17,165 nucleotides of DNA from DMER64 sp964600385 (GCA_964600385.1 CAZRJC010000033.1:1-17165); one strand, 5' to 3'. Counted from the stretch's first letter, positions 1 through 7,919 are shown. The notes: generated by a model from the letters alone, not told the origin. Numbers and translations: made by a program.

Positions 1-205
1 ACACATTGTCCAGTACGCTTGCATCATCTACATACACACCAATGTTATCACTTGAGAAAGCGGCGGTTTCCGATTTGGTGATAGTCTTGACAGGGGAATC
101 TGTAATTTCAGCTCTTACATAAAGTTTTTGCACGTTGTCGCTGATACTGCATCCAGAAATACTCAGGATTGCTGCAATGCACACAAAAGGTAGAAATTTT
201 TTCAT
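1..205 (-). CDS. Fimbrillin-like surface lipoprotein, N-terminal part (C-terminus lies outside the window)
   Basis: Only the first 68 residues are inside the window. The start is ATG at 205-203. It begins with a short basic n-region (MKK), a hydrophobic stretch and a clear lipobox ending SISGC, with the lipidated cysteine at residue 19, so it should be exported and lipid-anchored. The mature start, SISDNVQKLYVRAEI, closely matches SGCRISDNLEKLYVRAKI of the protein at 801-3008, and the following IGVYVDD matches its IGVFVDD; the two are paralogs. By analogy with that neighbour it is probably a Mfa/FimA-like (fimbrillin family) protein, but the diagnostic domain is not visible here. A -7-like AATATTTG lies at 217-210, four bases before the ATG, with no good -33 box. 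It is transcribed away from the regulator at 380. Confidence 0.82.
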   Translation of the reverse strand, partial: MKKFLPFVCIAAILSISGCSISDNVQKLYVRAEITDSPVKTITKSETAAFSSDNIGVYVDDASVLDNV

Positions 206-280
206 ACTACAAATATTTTTTAGGGTTAAATTTCCGAGAACACTAAGTGCCTGTGCTTCACTTTATCCAACATATTTGCA

Positions 281-312
281 CTTGTATTTGTTGCCTAAAT
301 GTTGTATATTTG
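281..312 (+). promoter_or_regulatory. Bacteroidota-type promoter for the helix-turn-helix regulator
   Basis: CTTG at 281-284 (-33), a 20-base spacer, and TATATTTG at 305-312 fit the known Bacteroides pattern TTTG-N19-21-TAnnTTTG, with one mismatch in the -33 box. The transcript would start near 315, giving a leader of about 65 bases before the GTG at 380. The surrounding AT-rich stretch has other TATTTG-like words, so the exact box is uncertain. Confidence 0.5.
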
Positions 313-379
313 TTGTGTTTAATAAAACAGGGTTTCAGGACACTTTATTTTACACGAATGTACATAATACTAAATTATT

Positions 380-796
380 GTGCAAGAAAATAAACATAAA
401 ATTTCGGTCATAGAACCTAAATATGAGATCAATGCAAGGATAAGAGAGTTTTGCACATCTCAACGGATTATTCAGGCAGATCTGGAACGTTTGGGTATTA
501 ACAAGAGTACTGTGCATATGGTATGGAAAGATAAACAATTACCTAGTGTTGAGTTTATTCAGAAAATGGCTGTCAAATTCTGCAATTTGAATCTGGAGTG
601 GCTCCTGAAAGGGGAGGGACAGATGTTTTCAGACAAAGAGGACGGAACAGCCAAAACATATACCGATGATAAAGTAAAAATGGCCGTGCAGAAAATTGTT
701 CTTCAAAAAGAAAGAGAAATAGGCAAAATAAGCAGTAAACTTTCTGAGGTACAGGAGAAGTATATCAAGTTACTTGAAAAAGAAATCAACAAATGA
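380..796 (+). CDS. XRE/CI-like helix-turn-helix regulator with C-terminal coiled coil
   Basis: The protein has 138 residues and starts at GTG 380; an in-frame TAA at 371-373 and the lack of any ATG before the domain leave no better start. Residues about 17-82 resemble a phage-repressor-type helix-turn-helix: INARIREFCTSQRIIQADLERLGINKSTVHMVWKDKQLPSVEFIQKMA in short segments, followed by the WLLKGEGQMF ending common in Bacteroidota CI-like regulators (NxxWLLxGEG). Residues about 96-138 are rich in Lys, Glu and Leu and look like a coiled coil suitable for dimerisation. It lacks the S24 peptidase half of full-length CI. It is divergent from the lipoprotein at 1-205 and convergent with the one at 801-3008 (4-base gap), so it may control one or both. 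That regulatory role is inferred only from position. Confidence 0.8.
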   Translation: MQENKHKISVIEPKYEINARIREFCTSQRIIQADLERLGINKSTVHMVWKDKQLPSVEFIQKMAVKFCNLNLEWLLKGEGQMFSDKEDGTAKTYTDDKVKMAVQKIVLQKEREIGKISSKLSEVQEKYIKLLEKEINK

Positions 797-800
797 TTGA

Positions 801-3008
801 TTATTCCTGAACGCATCTGACAGCATAACCGCTTGCACGATAGCCGGCATATCCAAGAAGAATTGAACCATTACTAAAAGAAAATGTGCAAGCTCTGGTG
901 CCAGTGTATCTAAAAGCCTCCCAATAAAAGCCTACGGAATTAACACTAGTGAGAATCCCGCTGTTATTGTTCCTATATCCTGCTGCTGGCCAGAACCCGA
1001 TTTCTAATATATTTTGTCCATTTATATTCCAGTTCCAGTATGTTATCCCTTCACATGGCGATTCTACTGAACTTAATTTTGTAGTATTCGGAACTCTCCA
1101 GCCTGCCGGACATGGATCAAAAATAGTTTTTATTTGTCCATAGAGGAGACCGCCCCATAATTCATCATTTGGTGTACTTAACCAGTCATAAGGACTTACA
1201 GTGTTATAATAAAAGTTAGTGGGATGAGAGATAGATGTACTTAATGTGACAGAACCCGCTATTTTGCTTATTGGTGTGCCGTCAACTGGAAGATCTTGCG
1301 AAGCAGAAGAATAATTATTTGAATTCACAAATGGATCTTTACGTCCCCACTGGTACATCAAACCATACGTATTGACAGTCCCGGGCGTGCTAGAAGTGGC
1401 CCCCAGATTCCTGTCCATGAACTCGTTAAATACTCCTGTGCTATTGGTATGACCGTATGTTGTGCCATTGGAAGGAACGTCGGGATCGTAATCAGTAACC
1501 CAGATGTGCCAGCTCCAGAGAATATCACCGGTCCTATCGGGTCCGCTGTATGCGGCGATTACTGCATTGCCGGTTTCTCCATTGTTATTCGAACGTATGT
1601 CAACGGTTTGGTTGGTTTCATCAAAATTTTCCAGGTATATAAGTTTAATCTCTAATGGATTAGTCGTTAGTGTTTGCCATAAGATTCCTACCGATTCTGC
1701 ATGATGGGTAACAGAAACACCGGTTTCGGCTGCATCGCCTCCATTTCCTTTAATATTCACCGGTATCGTGAGCACATCATCAGGAGCTAAAATATAACAA
1801 TTTGCCGTAGCTGTAGTTGTTGAAACCTCAACATCAATGTCGGTCTCGTCTACCCAGGGAGTGGCTGTAACTCCATTAATAATCATATCCACGCCCCCGA
1901 GGGTGATATTGTATTTATAGACGGTGCCACCGACCCATTCAGCAACCGGGTTTACGGGTAAGATTGCTTGGTAAGTGTTTTGACCTGCACTTAAAAATAA
2001 ATCTATTGACGAATCATCCGAAGTGCTATTGGCAAGCCTGTTAGGAGCGGCCAGCGTAATAATTTCAAGTTCATCCGTACTACTTAATGTCTGGTTTTCG
2101 GGACAAAAACTTAATTCCCAAAAACCACTACCTTCCAGAAGGTTTATGATGCCGTCAGCTATGGACATTGTCCCTATGCCGGACTTGAATATAGGATAAG
2201 AGCTATTTGAAATGAGACGTAAACTGGATAGAGTGGTAGATCCATCGTATGAATCCGTTAATTTGATTGAAAAAACGATTTTAGCTAAAGCGTGATGGAA
2301 GGTCAATGGCACGTTTATATTGTTTGGTCTGGAAACATCTGCCGGATCTGCCCACAGGTAATCAATCTGCTGTTCCATTGGCATGTCTGGCTGAATGTTT
2401 ACTGCTATTGTTGAAGCACTTGTGGGATTTTCGAGTTCGTTGGAAGAGGCAGGGTAGTAAGCATATACTTTAGCCGGCGTATTGATATAAATATCCGGAG
2501 AGGGAGCTGCCGTAACACTCCCCGATGTGACAACAGCAGTGGAGTTTGTTACCGGCGAATAAAAACCGTCTTCGTCGTCCACGAACACTCCAATGGTGCT
2601 GTTTGAAAAAGAATTCACTTCACTTTTCGTGCGAACGCTCGCAACGGGATCAGATATTTTAGCCCTGACGTACAGCTTCTCCAGATTGTCACTTATACGA
2701 CACCCCGACAGCGCGAACAGAAGCGTAATACAAATAGCTGTATTAATAATAGTCTTTATTTTTTCTGATTGTGCTTTCAAATAGTCCTGATATTCTTTTG
2801 CCATATTTATGGCTTCATCGACAATGTCGGGTCTGTTCCGCTCACCCCGGAAAATATAATCGATGTACTTTTCACAAATATTATATTTTTTAGCCAGGAT
2901 GGTCCTGTACCCGGGAGGCATGAGTTTTTTAAGACTTTGTAAATCGCTTTTATCCTGATTTTCATTGTAATGGAAAGGAGCCTGTTTGGCACGACAGTTT
3001 ACGAGCAT
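801..3008 (-). CDS. Helix-turn-helix domain fused to a fimbrillin-like lipoprotein with C-terminal FISUMP-like domain
   Basis: The protein has 735 residues from ATG at 3008-3006. Residues about 24-80 (LKKLMPPGYRTILAKKYNI ... YIFRGERNRPDIVDEAI) look like the small helix-turn-helix proteins common in Bacteroidales. Residues 84-103 form a textbook lipoprotein signal ending LFALSGC (C103). Residues about 120-385 resemble Mfa-like/fimbrillin domains, including LTFHHALAKIVFSIKL near 235-250. Residues about 515-735 resemble the Fibrobacter 'major paralogous' (FISUMP) domain: MDRNLGATSS, TYGLMYQWGRKDPF, FDPCPAGWRVP, and a C-terminal GYAVRCVQE. A DNA-binding part ahead of an export signal is contradictory. 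Either the whole ORF is translated, or the lipoprotein starts internally: ATG at residue 69 (2804), TTG at residue 77 (2780), or ATA at residue 84 (2759). Its mature N-terminus is paralogous to the protein at 1-205. Likely role: surface or fimbria-like adhesin. Confidence 0.8.
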   Translation of the reverse strand: MLVNCRAKQAPFHYNENQDKSDLQSLKKLMPPGYRTILAKKYNICEKYIDYIFRGERNRPDIVDEAINMAKEYQDYLKAQSEKIKTIINTAICITLLFALSGCRISDNLEKLYVRAKISDPVASVRTKSEVNSFSNSTIGVFVDDEDGFYSPVTNSTAVVTSGSVTAAPSPDIYINTPAKVYAYYPASSNELENPTSASTIAVNIQPDMPMEQQIDYLWADPADVSRPNNINVPLTFHHALAKIVFSIKLTDSYDGSTTLSSLRLISNSSYPIFKSGIGTMSIADGIINLLEGSGFWELSFCPENQTLSSTDELEIITLAAPNRLANSTSDDSSIDLFLSAGQNTYQAILPVNPVAEWVGGTVYKYNITLGGVDMIINGVTATPWVDETDIDVEVSTTTATANCYILAPDDVLTIPVNIKGNGGDAAETGVSVTHHAESVGILWQTLTTNPLEIKLIYLENFDETNQTVDIRSNNNGETGNAVIAAYSGPDRTGDILWSWHIWVTDYDPDVPSNGTTYGHTNSTGVFNEFMDRNLGATSSTPGTVNTYGLMYQWGRKDPFVNSNNYSSASQDLPVDGTPISKIAGSVTLSTSISHPTNFYYNTVSPYDWLSTPNDELWGGLLYGQIKTIFDPCPAGWRVPNTTKLSSVESPCEGITYWNWNINGQNILEIGFWPAAGYRNNNSGILTSVNSVGFYWEAFRYTGTRACTFSFSNGSILLGYAGYRASGYAVRCVQE

Positions 3009-3074
3009 GATTAATGTGTTTCAATAGATCTGATGAGGAGGCAAATAAGAGGGGGGCAAACAAGAAGATTGTTA

Positions 3075-3106
3075 CAAATATATATTATTCTAAATAAGAA
3101 TCCAAG
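3075..3106 (-). promoter_or_regulatory. Bacteroidota-type promoter for the HTH-lipoprotein gene
   Basis: On the minus strand, CTTG at 3106-3103, a 20-base spacer and TATATTTG at 3082-3075 match the Bacteroides -33/-7 pattern. Transcription would begin near 3072, about 65 bases upstream of the ATG at 3008. This supports the upstream ATG, and so the helix-turn-helix part, being included in the transcript. It is back to back with the promoter of the UvrA-like gene. Confidence 0.55.
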
Positions 3107-3137
3107 ATTCTAAACAAAAAAATGTTCACTAAAACCC

Positions 3138-3171
3138 TTTTTGCTAGGCAAACCGGGAATTCATACCTTTG
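3138..3171 (+). promoter_or_regulatory. Bacteroidota-type promoter for the double UvrA gene, almost touching the start codon
   Basis: TTTTTG at 3138-3143, a 20-base spacer and TACCTTTG at 3164-3171 are a near-perfect match to TTTG-N19-21-TAnnTTTG. The start codon (3176-3178) follows only four bases after the -7 box, so the predicted transcript is leaderless or nearly so. The promoter lies inside the 18-codon upstream extension of the reading frame, which argues against the ATG at 3122. Confidence 0.65.
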
Positions 3172-3175
3172 TTTC

Positions 3176-6100
3176 ATGCGAGAAATCATTATTGAAAACG
3201 CCTGTGAGAACAATCTGAAGCATGTTTCGCTCACTATTCCCCATTACCAACTTGTTGTGGTGACGGGAGTTTCGGGGAGCGGCAAGACCAGTCTGGTGCA
3301 CGATGTACTGAGAGCCGAGGGAAAAAGGTTGTTTGTCGAGAATTTTGCGGAAGGGCGGCGCCCCGATTTCAAACTCAAGCGCCCCGATGTGTCCCGCATC
3401 GAGGGGCTGTTTCCGGTCATTGCCATAGATCAGCAGCAGGCGGTCCGCAATCCCCGCTCCACCGTGGGAACGCTTACCGGCATTTACGACATGCTCAGAC
3501 TGCTCTTTGCCCGCCTCGGCACAACGGACAGCCTCGGCACAAAGGAAAAGGAAGGTTTTATTCAGAATCGGAGCCTTTTCTCTTTCAATCTGCCCAATGG
3601 CTGGTGCCCCGTTTGCAAGGGATTGGGGGTGACGGACCATATAGATCCCGAACTGCTGATTGCCGATCCCCGCAAGACCATCAGGGGAGGGGCGTTCGCG
3701 CTCACAACACCCAAACCGTATATCGTGTATTCCCAGGTGACCATGGAGGTGCTTGACCAGGTCTGCCGGGCTCACGGATTCAACGTGGATATTCCCTGGC
3801 AGGATCTGTCACAGGAGCAGCAGGATGTGGTACTAAACGGGTCTTCGCGGGTAAAGGTGCTGTTTGGGAAACATACGCTGGAATCGCGCCTGAACTGGAC
3901 GGGAATGGTTGCCAAACCGCGCAAAGAAGATTATTACCGCGGGATTGTCCCGGTCATGGAGGAGATTCTCAAACGGGACAGGAATCCCAACATCATGCGG
4001 TTCGCCCGCTCGGTTCCCTGTGAATCGTGCCGGGGCAGACGTTTGAACGATAATGCATTATCGGTGCGTTTGTGGGGCCTTGACATGCCGGCCTTTACGC
4101 AGATGACCATCTCCCAGCTGCATCAGTATTTTTCGTCGCTGGAGGTTTCCGGGGCCGAGGCAGCCGTCGTGAATCCGGTACGTGAGTCCATACTCAGGCG
4201 CACGGGGCTGTTGTTGAAGCTGGGTGCCGGATACCTGACGTCCGATACTCCTTCGGACGAGCTGAAAGCAGGCGATACGCAGCGGATCCTGCTGGCCAAC
4301 CGGGTTACGGAAGGACTTCGCAATGTGCTTTATATTCTGGACGAGCCGGGTGCGGGATTGCATCCCTCGGCGCATGCGAATCTGCTGGAAGTGCTCCGTT
4401 CGCTGGTGAACGCCGGCAATACAGTTATTCTGGTGGATCATAACGAGCAGAGTATGAGGCAGGCCGACTGGATCATTGATATGGGCCCCGGGGCAGGTAC
4501 CCGGGGAGGACATGTGCTCTTCAACGGAACGGCCCGCGATTTCTTTTCACAGCCGCAGCCCGGCAGCATTACATGGAAATACCTGATGGAGGAACCGGAA
4601 TCCACCTCCGCTCCACAGCCCGCTAGCGGTCCGCACCCCGGTACCGGTTCCTTTACGGTTAACGGAACGCGCCTGTTGAAAGGGGCGCTGAACGTGCTCA
4701 CGGGCACTCCGGACAGCGGCGTGCGCGAATTGATGGACGGGCTAGCCGCGCCCACCGCCTCGGCTTTCCGGAAAATCATCCGGATAGATTCCACTCCCAT
4801 TGGTCGGACGCCCAACAGCAATCCCGCTACCTATACCGGGCTCTCGGATCATGTACGGGACCTGATGGCGGCCCAGCCGCTGTCGCGTGAAAGAGGCTAC
4901 AAAAAAGGCCAGTTTTCTTTTGTGGTAAAGGGCGGCCGCTGTGAAGCCTGCGGCGGGGCCGGGGTGCAGCAGATAGGGATGCATTTTCTGGGGAACGTAC
5001 AGGTGGTGTGCGATGTCTGTGAAGGACGCCGCTTTTCTGCCGAAACGCTCCAGGTGACTTATAACGGATTGAATATTTACGATATACTTGAACTGACTGT
5101 AGAAGAGGCTCACCAATTCTTTGAGGGGCAAAAGAAGATCACCGCCATTACCGGCCTGCTCATGCAGCTCGGCCTCGGGTATCTGAAACTCGGACAACCC
5201 TCGGCAACGCTGTCGGGCGGCGAGGCGCAGCGGGTGAAAATGGCCGCCGAGCTCTCCCGCTCGACCAACGGAAACACGTTGTATCTGCTAGAGGAGCCTG
5301 CCTCGGGCCTTCACGCGGCCGACGTCCGTACCCTCCTGGGGGCGTTCAAAAACCTTGTCAAAAAGGGGAACACTTTGGTGTACACCGAGAATGATCCGTA
5401 CCTGATTCAACATTCTGATTTATTGGTGGATATGGGACTTGGTTCTGCACAGGCGCAGGCAAACGGCTTGTCCGATGTCTTTTCCGAGCAGGCCAATCCG
5501 CGCGATCCCATCCGGTTCCGGGGTGTAAGGACCAATAATCTGAAATCCATAGATGTGGAATTTCCCGTGAATGCCATTACTGCGGTGACGGGCGTGTCGG
5601 GGAGCGGCAAGTCGTCCCTGGTTTACGGAACGCTCTATACCGAGAGCAAAAGACGCTTTACGGGAGGTGGGGGAATGACAGGCGCTCCGGTGTTCAGCCG
5701 GTGCAGCGGTCTGGTTCCAGCCGTATCGTTGCAAAAAAAGAATCCGGTCAGGAATCCCCGTTCCACCGTGGCGACCTATACGGGTCTGTACGATCTGTAC
5801 CGGTTGCTGTTTAGCCGGGTGTGTGACAATGCTCCGTTGTCTACCGCTTTTTCTTTCAACACGGCCGAGGGAGCCTGTCCTGTGTGCGGCGGTCTTGGGA
5901 GCCGCATGGTCTGCGATCCCGTGAGGCTGGTCACTCATCCTCATAAGTCTTTGATGGCAGGGGCCATGGACGGTACAAAGACAGGTCGCTTTTATGGCGA
6001 TACTTCGGGCCAGTATGTGGCTGCCCTGCAGGCGGTTGGCGAATTGTACGGGATAGATTTCTCAGGGCCTTTTAACAGTCTGAATGAACAGGCTGTGAAG

Positions 6101-7885
6101 CTGGCTATGGAAGGTTGCGGTCAGGAACCTGTGGACGTAACATGGCATTATCAACGTGGAGCTCACAGCGGAGAGCATAAACTCCGTACCGTCTGGCGCG
6201 GATTCCTGCACCTGGTGGAAGATGAATACCTGCGCAAACTGGGAAGCGAAAGGGTAGAATCGTTGCTTTCCCTGATGAAAAACACCCGGTGTGATGCCTG
6301 TGAAGGATACCGTCTGAATAATCAGATGCTTTCCTATACAATACGGGGCATGCACATAGGGCAGGTGACCGCCCTTTCGGCAGACGATGCCCTGGAATGG
6401 TTCGGAGAAGATTTTGCACAGCAATTCGGTATGGAACTTAAACGGCAGGCGGCCATGGCGCTCATCCCGGGCATGAAAGAACGTCTGAACGCATTGTGCC
6501 GGGCCGGACTGGGTTATATCGCCACCGACCGGATTGTGGGAACGCTTTCGGGCGGTGAGTTTCAGCGGTTACAACTGGCCGGTCTGGTGCGTGCCCCGCT
6601 TACCGGAGTGGCTTACATACTGGACGAGCCTTCTTTCGGGCTTCATCCCCGCGATGTGGAACGCATGGGGCAGCTGGTCACCGATCTGAATGACCGGGGC
6701 AACACGGTGGTAATGGTGGATCACTCTCCCATACTCACCGCATTGGCCGGGTACACCCTTGAATTGGGCCCGGGAGCAGGAAAACGGGGTGGCGAGGTGG
6801 TCTATTGGGGACCTGCCGCCAGCACCACCAGCACCGCCAGCACCGGCAGCGGAAACGGCAGCGAAAACGGAAACGTTAATGGCAACGGGAAACCGTCCGT
6901 TACACAGAAAGGATTTGCGGCGCTCGAGGCACTTCCCGTTCGTGCGGGAATTGTCGGAAAAGGTCTTTCCATAAAGGGAGCCTGTGCCAATAATCTGAAA
7001 AACATAGATCTGGAGATTCCATCGGGAGCGCTTTCCGTGATCACCGGAGTGAGCGGAAGCGGAAAAACCAGCTTACTGGACGGCGTTATACATGAAAGTC
7101 ATCTGGCCCAAAGACCGGTGGCATGTAGCGAAATTAACGGATTTGAACGTTTTTCCCGCCTGATTCATGTGGGACAACAGATTCCGTTTAAAAACGCCGG
7201 AACCATGGTGGCCGACTACCTGGAAATCAGCGGGGCCATTGCCTCTGTATTCGCTGCAGCTCCGGAAAGCAAACAAATGGGCTACAAGGCAGCGTATTTT
7301 GTGAAAGAATCCCGTGAAGGACGTTGTCCCGAATGTGAGGGGCGGGGAAGTCATAAGGTCAGTATGGATTTTTTCAGCGATGTGTTCTCTCCCTGCGAAC
7401 GTTGTGGGGGAACAGGGTTCAGGGATGAAATGCTTGCCGTGACCGTAGAGGGAAAAAACATTGACGGGGTGTTGCGGATACCGTTTGAAGAATGGGACGG
7501 AATGCACGCCCTGGGAACAAATAAGGCGCTCAAACCCGTATTGGAGTATATGCGCAAAACCGGTCTGGATCATCTCTCGCCGGGCAGACTGCTTGGCACG
7601 CTCTCGACGGGTGAACTGCAGCGGTTGAAACTGGTCAGAGGACTTGCACAACTAGCAGGGCTTTCCGGGCCTTCCGGAGGTGCCGCTTTGCTGTTGCTCG
7701 ACGAACCCACGGGCGGCTTGCACAGGAAAGATATTGATTTGTTGCTCAGACTTTTTGATGAGCTGATTGAGGCAGGCCACACGGTGTTGTGTGTCACGCA
7801 TGAACCTCTGCTTATGGAAGCGGCTTACAAGAGATTTGAACTGGGACCCGGAGGCGGTACCAAAGGCGGGTATCTGATAAGCTGA
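3176..7885 (+). CDS. Tandem (double-length) class II UvrA-like ABC ATPase
   Basis: The 1569-residue protein has two UvrA-like halves and four ABC ATPase modules; ordinary UvrA has about 940 residues and two. Start: ATG 3176 gives MREIIIENACENNLKHVSL, aligned with the start of known UvrAs. Walker A: intact GVSGSGKT/S at 31-38, 806-813 and 1291-1298; degenerate (TGTPDSGV) at 509-516. Signatures: degenerate DELKAGDTQR 361-370, then LSGGEAQR 679-686, LSGGEFQR 1124-1131, LSTGELQR 1476-1483. Walker B: ILDEP 387-391, LLEEP 704-708, ILDEP 1148-1152, LLDEP 1507-1511. Zinc-type CxxC pairs: 144/147, 282/285, 589/592, 612/615, 901/904, 1039/1042, 1384/1387, 1407/1410. Between NPRSTVGT and the first CPVC of each half there is no roughly 115-residue UvrB-binding insertion, as in UvrA2/DrrC-type class II proteins. 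It therefore probably does not act in standard UvrABC repair. DNA binding, lesion or drug tolerance are plausible roles but not shown. The cytoplasmic protein precedes the hydrolase genes by 34 bases. Confidence 0.9.
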   Translation: MREIIIENACENNLKHVSLTIPHYQLVVVTGVSGSGKTSLVHDVLRAEGKRLFVENFAEGRRPDFKLKRPDVSRIEGLFPVIAIDQQQAVRNPRSTVGTLTGIYDMLRLLFARLGTTDSLGTKEKEGFIQNRSLFSFNLPNGWCPVCKGLGVTDHIDPELLIADPRKTIRGGAFALTTPKPYIVYSQVTMEVLDQVCRAHGFNVDIPWQDLSQEQQDVVLNGSSRVKVLFGKHTLESRLNWTGMVAKPRKEDYYRGIVPVMEEILKRDRNPNIMRFARSVPCESCRGRRLNDNALSVRLWGLDMPAFTQMTISQLHQYFSSLEVSGAEAAVVNPVRESILRRTGLLLKLGAGYLTSDTPSDELKAGDTQRILLANRVTEGLRNVLYILDEPGAGLHPSAHANLLEVLRSLVNAGNTVILVDHNEQSMRQADWIIDMGPGAGTRGGHVLFNGTARDFFSQPQPGSITWKYLMEEPESTSAPQPASGPHPGTGSFTVNGTRLLKGALNVLTGTPDSGVRELMDGLAAPTASAFRKIIRIDSTPIGRTPNSNPATYTGLSDHVRDLMAAQPLSRERGYKKGQFSFVVKGGRCEACGGAGVQQIGMHFLGNVQVVCDVCEGRRFSAETLQVTYNGLNIYDILELTVEEAHQFFEGQKKITAITGLLMQLGLGYLKLGQPSATLSGGEAQRVKMAAELSRSTNGNTLYLLEEPASGLHAADVRTLLGAFKNLVKKGNTLVYTENDPYLIQHSDLLVDMGLGSAQAQANGLSDVFSEQANPRDPIRFRGVRTNNLKSIDVEFPVNAITAVTGVSGSGKSSLVYGTLYTESKRRFTGGGGMTGAPVFSRCSGLVPAVSLQKKNPVRNPRSTVATYTGLYDLYRLLFSRVCDNAPLSTAFSFNTAEGACPVCGGLGSRMVCDPVRLVTHPHKSLMAGAMDGTKTGRFYGDTSGQYVAALQAVGELYGIDFSGPFNSLNEQAVKLAMEGCGQEPVDVTWHYQRGAHSGEHKLRTVWRGFLHLVEDEYLRKLGSERVESLLSLMKNTRCDACEGYRLNNQMLSYTIRGMHIGQVTALSADDALEWFGEDFAQQFGMELKRQAAMALIPGMKERLNALCRAGLGYIATDRIVGTLSGGEFQRLQLAGLVRAPLTGVAYILDEPSFGLHPRDVERMGQLVTDLNDRGNTVVMVDHSPILTALAGYTLELGPGAGKRGGEVVYWGPAASTTSTASTGSGNGSENGNVNGNGKPSVTQKGFAALEALPVRAGIVGKGLSIKGACANNLKNIDLEIPSGALSVITGVSGSGKTSLLDGVIHESHLAQRPVACSEINGFERFSRLIHVGQQIPFKNAGTMVADYLEISGAIASVFAAAPESKQMGYKAAYFVKESREGRCPECEGRGSHKVSMDFFSDVFSPCERCGGTGFRDEMLAVTVEGKNIDGVLRIPFEEWDGMHALGTNKALKPVLEYMRKTGLDHLSPGRLLGTLSTGELQRLKLVRGLAQLAGLSGPSGGAALLLLDEPTGGLHRKDIDLLLRLFDELIEAGHTVLCVTHEPLLMEAAYKRFELGPGGGTKGGYLIS
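6821..6890 (+). repeat. Low-complexity coding repeat (Ser/Thr/Gly/Asn-rich linker)
   Basis: Irregular repeats of AGCACC, GGCAGC and GGAAACG encode residues about 1216-1239 of the double UvrA (STTSTASTGSGNG then SENGNVNGNG). They join the third and fourth ABC modules. The composition is typical of a flexible linker and of a stretch prone to length change by slippage in multiples of three. A second, non-repetitive Pro/Ser/Gly linker lies at residues about 472-491. Confidence 0.7.
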
Positions 7886-7892
7886 TCTTTAG

Positions 7893-7900
7893 TATATTTG
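7893..7900 (+). promoter_or_regulatory. Candidate -7 box upstream of the M28/barrel gene
   Basis: TATATTTG matches TAnnTTTG and lies in the 34-base gap between the UvrA stop and the next ATG (7920), giving a leader of roughly 15 bases. No TTTG is seen at the expected -33 position (about 7869-7873). The gene may instead be read through from the UvrA gene. Confidence 0.35.
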
Positions 7901-7919
7901 TTTATTGAATAGAAAAGCT

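Noticed and set aside
801..3008. The HTH-lipoprotein as a membrane-bound sensor with a permanent transmembrane helix
   Set aside because: The hydrophobic stretch ends in a canonical lipobox (LFALSGC), so cleavage and lipidation are more likely than a retained membrane anchor; only the cut fragment would carry the HTH.
3122..3175. Start of the UvrA-like gene at ATG 3122
   Set aside because: The 18 extra residues do not match the family, and the -33/-7 promoter lies inside them. MREIII at 3176 aligns with UvrA starts.
3161..5944. Several antisense frames over the UvrA-like gene (for example 3161-3775, 4742-5197, 5420-5944)
   Set aside because: They have no recognisable domains and no promoters; they are open because of the base composition of the strongly coding plus strand.
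7905..7919. TTG start at 7905 for the M28/barrel gene
   Set aside because: The ATG at 7920 directly begins a standard signal peptide; the five extra residues add nothing.
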